Assembly: GCF_009793335.1 (NCBI RefSeq)
Contig: NZ_WING01000001.1
Coordinates: forward strand, 7,192,001-7,256,000
DNA: 64,000 nucleotides
Source: Actinomadura sp. J1-007
GTDB taxonomy: Bacteria; Actinomycetota; Actinomycetes; Streptosporangiales; Streptosporangiaceae
Direction of reading: 5' to 3'
Part shown: in pieces, positions 53,216 through 61,672 of the stretch
How positions within the stretch are numbered: the stretch's first letter is position 1
Layout of the letters: each line of letters opens with the position of its first letter
Made by a program: the position numbers and the translations under genes
The notes under the pieces: generated by a model
Database searches by the model: none
Told to the model about the DNA's origin: nothing
The model's input: the letters and a program-made list of their open reading frames with translations, nothing else

Positions 53216-54109
53216 ATGCGACCGCACGTGGAGATCGTGGACGAACGGGACCTGATCTGGCATCTCGCCGAGTTCGACCATGCCGACGGCACCGCCGAGC
53301 AGCGCAACCTCAGCTACGACGAGGAGGACGGCTCGGCTTCATTGAAGGTCCGGTTCACCTCCGACTGGACCCGCCCCGCCGGCGTGCACCAGGCCGAGAC
53401 CGAGTGGTACGTCCTGTCCGGGCAGGTCACCATCGGCGACACCGTCCTGGGGACCGGGGGCTATTGGATGGCCCCCGCCGGAGTGTGGACGCCGCCGCTC
53501 TCGGTCGCCGCCGGCACCGAGATCCTGCTCTTCCGCGAGTACGGGGACTGGCACTTCGACCTCGCCGACGGCGACCGGTCAGGCGTCCGTCCCGACCAGC
53601 GACTGGTCGTGCTCGACTCGGCCCAGATGCCCTGGATCGACGTCAAGGACGGCAGCCCGATGCGGTTCGACCTGGGCGGCACACCGGTCCCCGGCCTCTA
53701 CATCAAACTGCTGCACCGCGACGAGAAGACCGGCTTCTACACCCGGCTCATCAAGGCCAAGCCCGGCTGGCGTGAGGTGCCCCTGGCCCACCACCCCTGC
53801 TCGGAGGAGTCCTACTGCCTGGAGGGCAAGTTCGAGTACAACTTCGGGAAGATGTGGCCGGGCACGTACTTCTGGCGGCCGGCACTGGTCCGGCACGGTG
53901 ATTTCACCGCCGACGCCGAACTCGGCTGCACCTGGATCATCCGCTCCGATGCCGACCTGGTCGACTGGTACACCGACAACGCCCGCATCGTCATGGAGGG
54001 AGAGGCGACCAACTGGGGACCGGAGTTCCCGAACACCGCGGCCCCCCGCCCCCTGGAGCCGGTCCGCTCCCGGAGCATCGGCCGCTGGGAGAACCCGTCC
54101 TACCAGTGA
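53216..54109 (+). CDS. Two-domain cupin (DUF4437-type)
   Basis: A 297-residue protein of two similar beta barrels. The first holds AGVHQAETEWYVLSGQVTIG, the second LAHHPCSEESYCLEGKFEYN, each giving a His/Glu metal site. The pattern resembles DUF4437 bicupins. Enzymes of this shape include dioxygenases and decarboxylases; the substrate is unknown. ATG 53216 follows GAGAGGGG. Probably repressed by the divergent TetR protein; a strong terminator follows. Confidence 0.85.
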   Translation: MRPHVEIVDERDLIWHLAEFDHADGTAEQRNLSYDEEDGSASLKVRFTSDWTRPAGVHQAETEWYVLSGQVTIGDTVLGTGGYWMAPAGVWTPPLSVAAGTEILLFREYGDWHFDLADGDRSGVRPDQRLVVLDSAQMPWIDVKDGSPMRFDLGGTPVPGLYIKLLHRDEKTGFYTRLIKAKPGWREVPLAHHPCSEESYCLEGKFEYNFGKMWPGTYFWRPALVRHGDFTADAELGCTWIIRSDADLVDWYTDNARIVMEGEATNWGPEFPNTAAPRPLEPVRSRSIGRWENPSYQ

Positions 54110-54172
54110 GTCCCTGGGGATGGACGAGCCGTGCCGTCCTGGCCCCATCGTGCCCGGCACGGCGTCGTCCAC

Positions 54173-54202
54173 GGCTCAGGGCGGGACCGCCCGCCCTGAG
54201 CC
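54173..54202 (+). terminator. Strong hairpin terminator after the bicupin gene
   Basis: GGCTCAGGGCGGG (54173-54185), loop ACCG, CCCGCCCTGAGCC (54190-54202): a perfect 13-bp stem 64 bases past the stop. Confidence 0.8.
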
Positions 54203-54543
54203 CAAACGACCCGCCGAGCTCGGGGCACCCCTAGGAAGCGACGCGCAGCCTATCCCGGGCTGTGCGACGACCGGCACCAGGCCGACGAGCCGCGCGGTGG
54301 CCACCTTCCACCGGACGCCCGCGATGAGGCGCGGTTCGGCGGCGTCACGGAGAATGTCCCCACGCCTCCGCCGGACCGCGCCAGGCCCAGCCCGATCACA
54401 ACGGCTTTGCACTAAGCACCGACGGTGTCGAACCGGCTCATCGGCTGCCGTGAGTGCGGACGGAGACGAACGAGCGGGTCCGTGCTCTGCGCGACTGGTT
54501 GCGGCGCGCCCGTTCCCGGGCCTCTTCCTCAGAACCGGGACGG

Positions 54544-54745
54544 TCAGCTGGGGGACGCAATGTAGGACATCCGCAGGTAGGCGCAGACGATGTTTACGCT
54601 GGTCTGCCGGTGCCGCGAATTGTCATTGGCGAGACGTTCCAAGGTGTACAGCGCGGTCAACCTGACCGGAGCCCTGTCGGAGGCGAGTCGCTCGGCGGCG
54701 GCGTTGTACAGCTCGGTGATCCGCCGTTCGGCAGGCGAACGCGTC
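54544..54745 (-). pseudogene. Pentapeptide-family protein fragment
   Basis: The minus strand reads ITELYNAAAERLASDRAPVR, LTALYTLERLANDNSRHRQT and VNIVCAYLRMSYIASPS before a stop. This is the helical region (AVEQLGSDxxxVRLGALYALERLA...AYLR type) that precedes the pentapeptide repeats of a common actinobacterial membrane protein family. The N-terminal membrane part and the repeats are both absent. Elsewhere in 54203-55070 I see only the repeat and the inverted repeat listed separately. Confidence 0.6.
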
Positions 54746-54789
54746 CCCAGTGGACACGTCCGCGACCATCTCACCAACGATCGTTTCTG
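54732..54789. repeat. 58-bp direct repeat, right copy
   Basis: Second copy of the element at 35531-35589, same orientation. It overlaps the start of the pentapeptide-family fragment on the minus strand. Confidence 0.8.
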
Positions 54790-54936
54790 AGACTGCGGCC
54801 AGACCGTTCGGTCGGCGGGTGGTCGTGCAGTCCGTGCCGCTCCCCGCGAGATGCCCGTCTCCGCAGGCCAGCCCCATGTCCGTTGCCCCTACAGGGGTTG
54901 ACGTTCAGAGTCCCGCTTCGCTTAAGGTAAGCAGAT

Positions 54937-54953
54937 GACTACTCAAAGTAGTC
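54937..54953. promoter_or_regulatory. Inverted repeat GACTACT-CAA-AGTAGTC
   Basis: Perfect 7-bp arms, 118 bases before the secreted-protein gene. Candidate regulator site; no regulator gene is adjacent. Confidence 0.45.
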
Positions 54954-55070
54954 GATCTGTGGGGGTGTCGTGGCCGTCACCAGCCGTTCGAACAAGGACA
55001 TCGCCCATCGGCGATCGTCCCCTGGCCCGCACAGACCACGACATCCCGCCTTACCAGGAGGAGATCCTCG

Positions 55071-55508
55071 ATGAAGAAGGTCATCCGGAAAGCGGTGTTG
55101 CTCGCCGCCGTCGTCGGGTCCGTGTCTTCGCCCGCCGTGCAGCCGGCGTCCGCGACCACGCCCGCAGCAGCCCCGGTATCGACCCAAGCGAACAACAAAA
55201 GGTGCGCGGGGACAGCCGTCGCCCCTGCGGGCTCGAACTGGCGCGAGGGCGTGGCGAACAATGCCGTGTTGGGCAGTCCCCGTTACCAGCTGGTCTACGA
55301 CCTGACACTTCAAAGCTCAGGGGCCGCGCAGGTCCAGGTCATGGGGTTCAATGCCCGAGGGAAGTTCTGGGCCGGTGTGCCCCTGATGTCTCCCGATAGT
55401 CCCCATCGAGTGGTACGTGTCGCATGGGGCAACAACGCCGCCAATCCCCGGATCCGGGTCAAGCCCGCCTTCGCGCAAGTCGGAGCCACTGTGACGTTCA
55501 GGTGCTGA
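55071..55508 (+). CDS. Small secreted protein of unknown function
   Basis: 145 residues. AGGAGGAG lies 9 bases before the ATG. The signal peptide is clear: MKKVIRKAVLLAAVVGS, a hydrophobic core and a cleavage-like QPASA end. The mature part contains YQLVYDLTLQSSGAAQVQVM, probably beta strands, and two Cys (one at the extreme C-terminus) that may pair. No family recognised. Stands alone with its own upstream inverted repeat. Confidence 0.8.
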   Translation: MKKVIRKAVLLAAVVGSVSSPAVQPASATTPAAAPVSTQANNKRCAGTAVAPAGSNWREGVANNAVLGSPRYQLVYDLTLQSSGAAQVQVMGFNARGKFWAGVPLMSPDSPHRVVRVAWGNNAANPRIRVKPAFAQVGATVTFRC

Positions 55509-55715
55509 GTACTCCAGCACGGACCTGATTTCGCCGATCGCGGCCCGACTGCGAAGTCGTATGCACCATCCCACCCGGTCACGAGCCGCAAGAGGCGAAC
55601 TCAACGACGCGGGGCAGGCGCGAGTGAGGCAGAAGCCGGAGACTTCGGGATCTGAGCCGGTTAGGTTCGGGTCATGGAGTGGTAGCAGGCGGCGCTGTGG
55701 GGGCTGGCCGGCGGC

Positions 55716-56078
55716 GTGTGCGTGGAGGCGTTGGAGTTGTACGCCCACATCCGGTCGCGCCGTCGGTGGAGTTGGCGCCGCCCGATCCCGCAGGGCATGG
55801 CGGCGTTCTGGGTGTCGGTGCTGATCCGGGTCGGGGTCGGCGGCGTGGTCGTTGCGGCGATGGCCCGCGACGGGCAGGTCGCTGGTGCGGTGGCGGCGTT
55901 CGGGCTGGGGGTGGCGGCCCCGTTGGTCATCGAGAAGCTGGCCCGGCTGGTCCCGCTGAACCTGGATGTGCAGGCCGCGCTGGAGCCGCCGCCGGACCTG
56001 GCTGCCGAACCCGCTCCCAGCGGTCAGGGCGGGCAAGCTGGGCAGGCGGCTACGGGAGGGGGCGGCAATGCGCCGTAG
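55716..56078 (+). CDS. Small membrane protein
   Basis: 120 residues from GTG 55716. Two membrane segments: FWVSVLIRVGVGGVVVAAMA and GAVAAFGLGVAAPLVIEKLA. The sequence just upstream in the same frame (AALWGLAGGV) looks like part of an N-terminal helix, preceded by ATG GAG TGG then TAG at 55685-55687, so the start region may be damaged. The C-terminus is Pro/Gly-rich. Overlaps the following gene by 11 bases. Confidence 0.65.
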   Translation: MCVEALELYAHIRSRRRWSWRRPIPQGMAAFWVSVLIRVGVGGVVVAAMARDGQVAGAVAAFGLGVAAPLVIEKLARLVPLNLDVQAALEPPPDLAAEPAPSGQGGQAGQAATGGGGNAP

Positions 56079-56976
56079 CACAGCGGCCGGTGGGCTGGTG
56101 GCCGCACTGGCTCGTGCGCCCGAACCGCTGCGCTCCTCGCCGCGCGGCGTCCGGGTCGACAGCATCTTCGGCAGGTTGGTCGCGGCGCTGGCCCGGCATC
56201 CGGCGGTTCCCCGTCCTGTCGCGCCGGCTGCGCCCGCGACCGATTCGGACGAGCGCGATGGCGGCCAGACCGGCGCGGTCGGGGGTGCCGCCTCTCCAAC
56301 CCCGACGGTGAACGAGCCGGCGGTTCGGGCGGGCGGGGAAGCGGAGCCGCGCAGGCCCGGTCCCGAGGCGCTCGGGCGTACGTTGCTGTCGTTCGTCGAA
56401 GAGATGAAGGGGTTCATCACCTATGGGGTGGACGATCCGCGCGCGGGCGAGACGGCCGGGGACCGTGAGCCGTTCTCGTTCCGCCTCACGATCACCGCGG
56501 ACGACGCGGCGCGCTTCCTGACCGAGCCCGAGCACACCGCGCGGGCCGAGGGGTGGATCGAGGCCGCGGGCTGCGGGGGCCGGCGTCCCGTCCAGCGGGG
56601 CTGGTTCAACCTGTTCGCGCCCGCGGGCGGTCAGGACCGGCGGGTGATGAAGTACCGCCTGCACTTCACCGACGGCGCGGGCCGCCCCCGCACCCTGTCC
56701 GGACAGAAGAACGTGCTGCACGGCCCGCCGACCCGGATCTGGCCCGACACCTCCACCCTCTACGTCCGCCTGTACGAGGGACACCTCACCGAGGACCAGG
56801 AACCGGGAGCCGCCGTCACCGGCGCCGGAGTCCTGCACATCCAGCTCACCGACTTCGCCCGCCAGCTCACCACCTTCCGCACCGTGGGCCCGGACGGCGC
56901 GGGCACCCTACTGGAGTTCGGCCGCTTCTTCGCCGGCGAACTCTGGGACACCTACACCGAGCAATCCGACGAATGA
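56068..56976 (+). CDS. Protein resembling the extra domain of GMC-type sterol oxidases
   Basis: 302 residues. After a variable Ala/Pro-rich first 100 residues comes LLSFVEEMKGFITYGVDDPR, then FSFRLTITADDAARFLTEPE, KYRLHFTDGAGRPRTLSGQK, RIWPDTSTLYVRLYEGHL and VLHIQLTDFARQLTTFRTVG, ending FGRFFAGELWDTY. I recall this block as a C-terminal domain of some actinobacterial GMC (cholesterol-oxidase-like) proteins; here it stands alone without the flavin domain. Role unknown. Coupled to the small membrane protein before it. Confidence 0.6.
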   Translation: MRRSTAAGGLVAALARAPEPLRSSPRGVRVDSIFGRLVAALARHPAVPRPVAPAAPATDSDERDGGQTGAVGGAASPTPTVNEPAVRAGGEAEPRRPGPEALGRTLLSFVEEMKGFITYGVDDPRAGETAGDREPFSFRLTITADDAARFLTEPEHTARAEGWIEAAGCGGRRPVQRGWFNLFAPAGGQDRRVMKYRLHFTDGAGRPRTLSGQKNVLHGPPTRIWPDTSTLYVRLYEGHLTEDQEPGAAVTGAGVLHIQLTDFARQLTTFRTVGPDGAGTLLEFGRFFAGELWDTYTEQSDE

Positions 56977-57190
56977 CGGGCAACCAAGGAAGCGGCGAGC
57001 CGGCTACGGGGACCGATTCCCGGCGTCCGCCACAGCGGCCCGCGGTGAGCTCGCCGAGACGCATCACGACATCACCCCGTCCCGGTCCCGGTGGGCGCGT
57101 CGGGCGGCGGAACGGGTCCGTGCGACGGTCCGGCGCGGCGGACTGTTGACCCGGCAGCCGTCACGGAACACGTCACAGAACGGGAGCGTC

Positions 57191-57400
57191 ATGACCGGGA
57201 TCGATCCGGCCGCGACCGCCCGCGCGGCGCTGCGCCGTCTTCGCGAACAGGCCACCGCGTTGCCCTCCGACGGCGGGCCGTGCGTGCGGACCCTCCCCGG
57301 CCGGGCCGACGCCGCGGTGCGGGTCGTCGCCGGCGCGCTGGAGGTCGTTCCCGCCCTGGCCGCCGCCGTCCGCCGCGAGCGGGACCTGGAGTGCTCCTAA
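57191..57400 (+). CDS. Small hypothetical protein
   Basis: 69 residues starting MTGIDPAATARAALRRLREQ at ATG 57191, which has GGGAG eight bases upstream. Helical and Ala/Arg-rich; no family recognised. Confidence 0.5.
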   Translation: MTGIDPAATARAALRRLREQATALPSDGGPCVRTLPGRADAAVRVVAGALEVVPALAAAVRRERDLECS

Positions 57401-57616
57401 GACGGCTCTAGACGGCCCTGACCGGTTGAGAGCCTGATTTTGAACCCATCCGCTCAGGGGAACGGGAGTTCGGCCGAGAACAGCTAGGGCGCGTCTCCTA
57501 TTTGCCTGGTGAGGCTTGCGGCATCCTGGCTGAGTGGGTTCTTCGCGTTACCGGGCCCTGGCCGGCAAGCATCGGCGGGACCTGCCGTCTGAGCCGGTGA
57601 TCGGCCCTTCGAGCCG

Positions 57617-58561
57617 ATGAACCAGGGCACCCATCCTGAAGAGCTGCCGGTCGAGGTCTTGGACGACGTGGCCAACGTGGTCGGGGCAGAAGTCGCTCTT
57701 CTCAGTCGCCTATCCGGAGGCGTCAATGGGGGTGCCATGCGCGTCCGGTTGGGCGGAAGGGCGAATGCAGTGCTCAAAGCAGTGCCCCGGGCCCATCCCA
57801 ACCAATTGGACGAGACGTTGCGGGCCCAGAGAATCGTCGAGCACATGCGTAGGCGTGGCTATCCCACCCCGGCCTGGCTCGGAGTGGGGGCCACGGCCAC
57901 TCATGTGTGGCATCTGATGGACTTCGTTGACGCGGCTCCCGCGCCAGGGCTGTCCCCGTCCCTCGTTGAGCAGCTGATGGAGATCATCGAACTCCAGGCC
58001 GGCCAAGCCTCCGAGCCCTACGACCACTGGTCGTACGCCTGGCGGATCGCCACCGGTCAGGAATCGGCTGTCGCCGGGCCGGATGTCAACGAGACGCCCG
58101 AGCAGTCGCGTCTCCGCCAGTCCATCGCCAGGCTCCCGGGGTACTCCTGCGCGGTGTCGGCCTTGGTCGAGCGCCTGCGGCTGGTGTGTGCCGACGTCCC
58201 ACCACCACGAGAGGCACCTGACATGGTCCATGCCGATCTCTCGACCCCCAGCAATGTCCTGGTCCGTGACGGAGCGGTGGTGGCGGTCGTGGATATCGGG
58301 AACGCGGGTAGCGGCACGCGGGCGACCGATCTCACCACCCTCGTGTGGTACGCCTTCCGGGATCCGCTGTTGGACGGTGTCCGAAGGCGGCTGTGGACGA
58401 GAATCCTCGACCTGGTCGGCTGGGAAGGGGCGGCGGTGCTCGCAGCGACACAGATCCTCCACGTGCTCGAGATCCCCATCCGCCACGGGCGCCACGATGT
58501 CGTTCCAGGGGTGGTCAAGCGCGGCCATCGCGCCCTCGACGAGCTGAACGCGCTTCGCTAG
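57617..58561 (+). CDS. Aminoglycoside-phosphotransferase-fold kinase
   Basis: A 314-residue protein of the APH/choline-kinase fold: Gly-rich loop LLSRLSGGVNGGAMRV, Lys in AVLKAVPRA, the Brenner motif DMVHADLSTPSNVL with catalytic Asp and metal Asn, and VAVVDIGNAGSGTRATDLT in place of the DFG segment. It phosphorylates a small hydroxyl compound or antibiotic; the substrate cannot be inferred. ATG 57617 gives the natural length. No obvious operon partners. Confidence 0.87.
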   Translation: MNQGTHPEELPVEVLDDVANVVGAEVALLSRLSGGVNGGAMRVRLGGRANAVLKAVPRAHPNQLDETLRAQRIVEHMRRRGYPTPAWLGVGATATHVWHLMDFVDAAPAPGLSPSLVEQLMEIIELQAGQASEPYDHWSYAWRIATGQESAVAGPDVNETPEQSRLRQSIARLPGYSCAVSALVERLRLVCADVPPPREAPDMVHADLSTPSNVLVRDGAVVAVVDIGNAGSGTRATDLTTLVWYAFRDPLLDGVRRRLWTRILDLVGWEGAAVLAATQILHVLEIPIRHGRHDVVPGVVKRGHRALDELNALR

Positions 58562-58980
58562 GGCATGTCTCCTCAACGCGTAGCCGGGTGATGCAGACCG
58601 ACAGCATGACGGCGGTGCGGTAGGCGATCTGTAGCGGGTGCAGATGGTTCCCAGGGAGGGCGAGTCAACCGGCGGCACCCGCTGAGACGCGTCGGGATGG
58701 TGACGCTGCGTGGGTGGTTTGAGATGGTCGAGGTGTGGAGTGGCGGACGCCCAGGTTGTGCGGGGGAGGCCCTCGTCCAAGGTGAGGTTGCCGGTGCCGA
58801 CGGCGCTTTCCAGCCAGTCGGCGGTCGCCCTCACCTTCGCGATTTGCTGGAGAACCGGAGTCGGCGACCAAGGGGTCCACCATGCCGCGGGTGAGCGTCC
58901 GCACCGTCTCGGTCCTGAGCCCGGCCGCCGTTGAGGCGGCCAGGCCAGGTCATCGTCGCGCCGCTCCACCACCGTGCCCA

Positions 58981-59219
58981 TCACCGCGTTCGCGACGTCG
59001 GTCCCCCGCCGTCCCGGTCGGACGCGGCGGTCGCGGATGCGGCTTGGGCGACGGACTCGCCGTGGTCGATGGCGCCGCCGGGCAGTGCCCAGCTGCCGTT
59101 GTCGGCGCGCCGGATCACCAGCAGGGCGTGGTCGTTGGTCACGGCGAGGTTCACCGAGGGAACGAGGCTGGTGGCTGCGGGGGCGTTGGGTCGTCGAAGT
59201 CGATCCGCTGCACGGTCAC
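58981..59219 (-). pseudogene. Nudix hydrolase remnant
   Basis: GTG 59219 begins TVQRIDFDDP; a one-base loss follows, and then NAPAATSLVPSVNLAVTNDH with LLVIRRADNGSWALPGGAID and HGESVAQAA, the strand and first half of a Nudix box. The catalytic REUxEE part is lost in a second break near 59040. Minus-strand frames down to about 58680 look partly coding (LQQIAKVRATADWLESAVGT) but I cannot assign them, and 58562-58980 has no intact gene. Confidence 0.65.
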
Positions 59220-59419
59220 TCCGATCGGGATCGAAGGCTTCAAGCGGGTGGTCCTGCGTGGCCTCCGTCCGGGTACAGGTGGGTCCTCTAGGGCGGGTGG
59301 CGAGCGGTTCACCAGTCTGGCGAATTCGTCGCGAGCTCACCCTTGGTGCGAACAAACGTTCGATCTAGGGGGGCTGTGTCGTGTTGCTACATCAGCTCAT
59401 CGCGACCATGACCGCGTCT

Positions 59420-59622
59420 TCCGGGCGTCCAACCCGGCTCAGTGGACCGCCGAGCGGGCCTCTGGGGACGTATCGGGTCCGTCGGTTACGGCCGTGTGGG
59501 TGACGGGCGAGCATCGGCTGTACCGGCTGGCGTTGGGCAAGGCGGGCGGAGACGATCGGCTTGTCGCCGAGGTGGAGACCGCGGACGGCTGCGCTTGGCG
59601 GCTGCGGAGGGTCTGGCGGTGA
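59420..59622 (+). CDS. Small hypothetical protein, start uncertain
   Basis: The frame ending at 59622 contains VFRASNPAQWTAERASGDVS, VTAVWVTGEHRLYRLALGKA and VAEVETADGCAWRLRRVWR, which looks like a real C-terminus. No convincing start in frame exists nearby; GTG 59380 in a neighbouring frame suggests another one-base break. Function unknown. Confidence 0.35.
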
Positions 59623-59672
59623 CCGGTCTTGCTTACTCGCCGGGCCGGGCCCGGTGACGTACGGTCGCAGGC

Positions 59673-59966
59673 ATGGCCGAGGTATGGATCCGCATCCACC
59701 CCAAGACGATCGTCCGCACGGACGAGATCACCACGATCAGCGTGCGTGCCGAGCAGGCGACGATCGCGCTGCGCGGCGTGAAGGACCCCCTCCCGCTGCT
59801 CACCCCCGGACCGGGCGAGCCGCAGCTTCCGCGCGGGTTCGAGGCCGAGGTCCTCGCAGCGATCGGCGGAGCCCAGGCCAACGACGCCCGCGTGGTTCTG
59901 CTCGCCCCGCAGATCCACCCCGATGGCTCTCGATGGGTGTTCGCCACCGAGCAGGCCCTCCCCTAG
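59673..59966 (+). CDS. Small hypothetical protein
   Basis: 97 residues: MAEVWIRIHPKTIVRTDEIT, then strands TISVRAEQATIALRGVK, and PRGFEAEVLAAIGGAQANDA followed by ARVVLLAPQI. Good codon bias and a mixed alpha/beta pattern suggest a real gene. No family recognised. The following 59967-60659 contains only the direct repeats below and a broken frame with an internal TAG (near 60526) that ends at 60634. Confidence 0.55.
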   Translation: MAEVWIRIHPKTIVRTDEITTISVRAEQATIALRGVKDPLPLLTPGPGEPQLPRGFEAEVLAAIGGAQANDARVVLLAPQIHPDGSRWVFATEQALP

Positions 59967-60094
59967 ACGCGGCGGAGCGCTGGCACCCGGTACGGGCGAT
60001 CGTGGACGCACAGGGCCCGCAGATGTCTCCCAGCGGGCCCGCGCTCTTGGCAGTCGGCCGGATGCAGCCGGCCGTGCCCGGTGCGCGCTTGCCC

Positions 60095-60436
60095 TTTTTC
60101 GGATTCCACCCGCGATCAAGGCTTTCAAGACATACCCACCAGGTCTTTCACCTGGCCAGGAAGCAAGTATGTTCCAGATACAAAGCTCAGCGCTACGACG
60201 TGGCCTCTTACTGACGAACGTGGACGCACTTTTACAGTCTTGGGCGCCCCGAGGCGAAACTCGGCAGAGTGGTCGACGGTTCGGCTCGCGGGGTGCCAGA
60301 TGGCAGTTGTGGGGTGGCGTGGCGAAGGGAGCATGGACCAATCGAGGTCGTTTTCCGGCGCTCACGGGCATGCAGGCCCGCACGGCGCGCAGACGTTCCT
60401 CGAATGCAGTTCTTCGGATTCCATCCGCGAGCGAGG
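60095..60436. repeat. Imperfect 27-bp direct repeats
   Basis: Copies at 60095-60121 and 60410-60436 share TCGGATTCCA and most neighbouring bases (23 of 27). Both encode GFHPR in one frame, so they may mark an old tandem duplication of coding sequence now decayed. Confidence 0.45.
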
Positions 60437-60659
60437 AGCGCCCGTGCACCTGAAGATCAGCGTTACCGGCTGCGGTCCGCAGTTGGCCGCTGCCCTGTCG
60501 CCCCTGGGGACGGCCTCCACCGTCTAGTACGTCGCCGCCGTGGACGGTGCGCCCGCCGACACCGCCCTCCCCGGCGCCCTGCTCGCCCAGACCCTCGCCG
60601 ACCGCGCCCCGAGCAAACGAGGCGAGCGCGCATGAGCGAAAGCAGCGGGAGCGCGCCCC

Positions 60660-60890
60660 ATGCTTTCTGTCTCCCAATATGCTGCAGGTTCACCTGGAAA
60701 CTTTGGGGTTCCCCAGGCTTCCCCCGTACGAATTGAATTCCTTGCCTGGCTGGGTGAGGAGAAGAGCCCACGAGCAACCGCCTCCTGGCGGGCATCCATC
60801 GTGGAAGTCGTGGCATTTTTCAACAAAATCACCGCGCTCATGGGGGAGAAGGAAAGGGCCGCCACAACAAAGCTGCTCATCCGGATCTGA
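60660..60890 (+). CDS. Small ORF of atypical composition
   Basis: 76 residues: MLSVSQYAAGSPGNFGVPQA, then VRIEFLAWLGEEKSPRATAS and VEVVAFFNKITALMGEKERA. The DNA is visibly lower in GC than its surroundings, with codons such as AAA, TTT and ATT that are rare here. It ends in a charged helix. Possibly acquired or a remnant of an element; no family recognised. Confidence 0.35.
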   Translation: MLSVSQYAAGSPGNFGVPQASPVRIEFLAWLGEEKSPRATASWRASIVEVVAFFNKITALMGEKERAATTKLLIRI

Positions 60891-61021
60891 AGAAACTCTA
60901 CGCGGGGTTGAAGGTGGCACAGCTCCGGCCTGAGCGGGGCGATCGTCTTCTTTCTCGGCGGTGCGTGGTCGGCAGCGGTGAGGGCATCCCGCCGCTCCGG
61001 AATGCTTCCGTCCTGCGCGCG

Positions 61022-61362
61022 ATGCCCGGGGCGATCGAGGACGCGGCCAGGGAGGAGTTCAAGCCCGATCGGGCGGTGGAGTTGCGGGAGCTGCTGCGCG
61101 AATACTGGCAGTGGGTGGGGAGTTCGGCTCGCGGCGGGTGGCGGCGGCCTCGGGCGGGGCGTTCAGCCACGCCACCGCGGCCTAGCTGATCGCCGCCGAC
61201 CCGAGGGTGCCGCTGAAGCTGGAGTACGTGGCCGGGTTGGTCCGCGGCTGCGGCGGCGGCGAGGCCGACCGGCGGGCGTGGGTGACCGCCGTGCGCAGTA
61301 TCCGGCACGCCGCCCGCGCGCCCCGACTGAAGATCGTCGGCGAGCGGCCGGCGAGCTGGTAG
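61022..61362 (+). pseudogene. XRE/HTH-type protein remnant with frameshift and internal stop
   Basis: ATG 61022 starts MPGAIEDAAREEFKPDRAVE with LRELLREYWQWVGSSAR; one base is then missing, and the next frame gives VAAASGGAFSHATAA, a TAG at 61183-61185, and LIAADPRVPLKLEYVAGLVR, GCGGGEADRRAWVTAVRSIR to the stop. The pattern is an actinobacterial helix-turn-helix N-terminal domain. Two independent lesions make a pseudogene likely. Confidence 0.65.
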
Positions 61363-61368
61363 CGCCGC

Positions 61369-61527
61369 GACGGAGCCGGCCTCGGTCATGGCGCCGACGG
61401 CCACGGCCAGGACGTCGTTGTCGCCGTGGCGCAGGCGAAGCACCGGTCGGGGAACGCGGCGACGAACGGGGCCGGCCCGGTCGGGTGCAGCATCGCCGCG
61501 GTGAGCGCCACGACGTCGCGACGGCGG
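61369..61527 (-). pseudogene. 1-deoxyxylulose-5-phosphate synthase fragment
   Basis: The minus strand reads DVVALTAAMLHPTGPAPFVA with FPDRCF, the start of the transketolase-like central domain, and, after a deletion and frame change, NDVLAVAVGAMTEAG, which belongs to the C-terminal domain. More than 100 residues between them are missing. A clear fossil, lying head-on to the XRE remnant. Confidence 0.55.
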
Positions 61528-61672
61528 TGGGCGAAGCACCGCCTGCAAAATCAATCGCTTGCAGGGCCCTGATCAGGGCGGAACTGACCGATCAATGCCC
61601 CTGCAATGCCCCGCGGCGAGCGGCGCCGCTGTTGTCAGCGGTGCCGTTGGAACGGCGTCGGCCGGGACTCGA

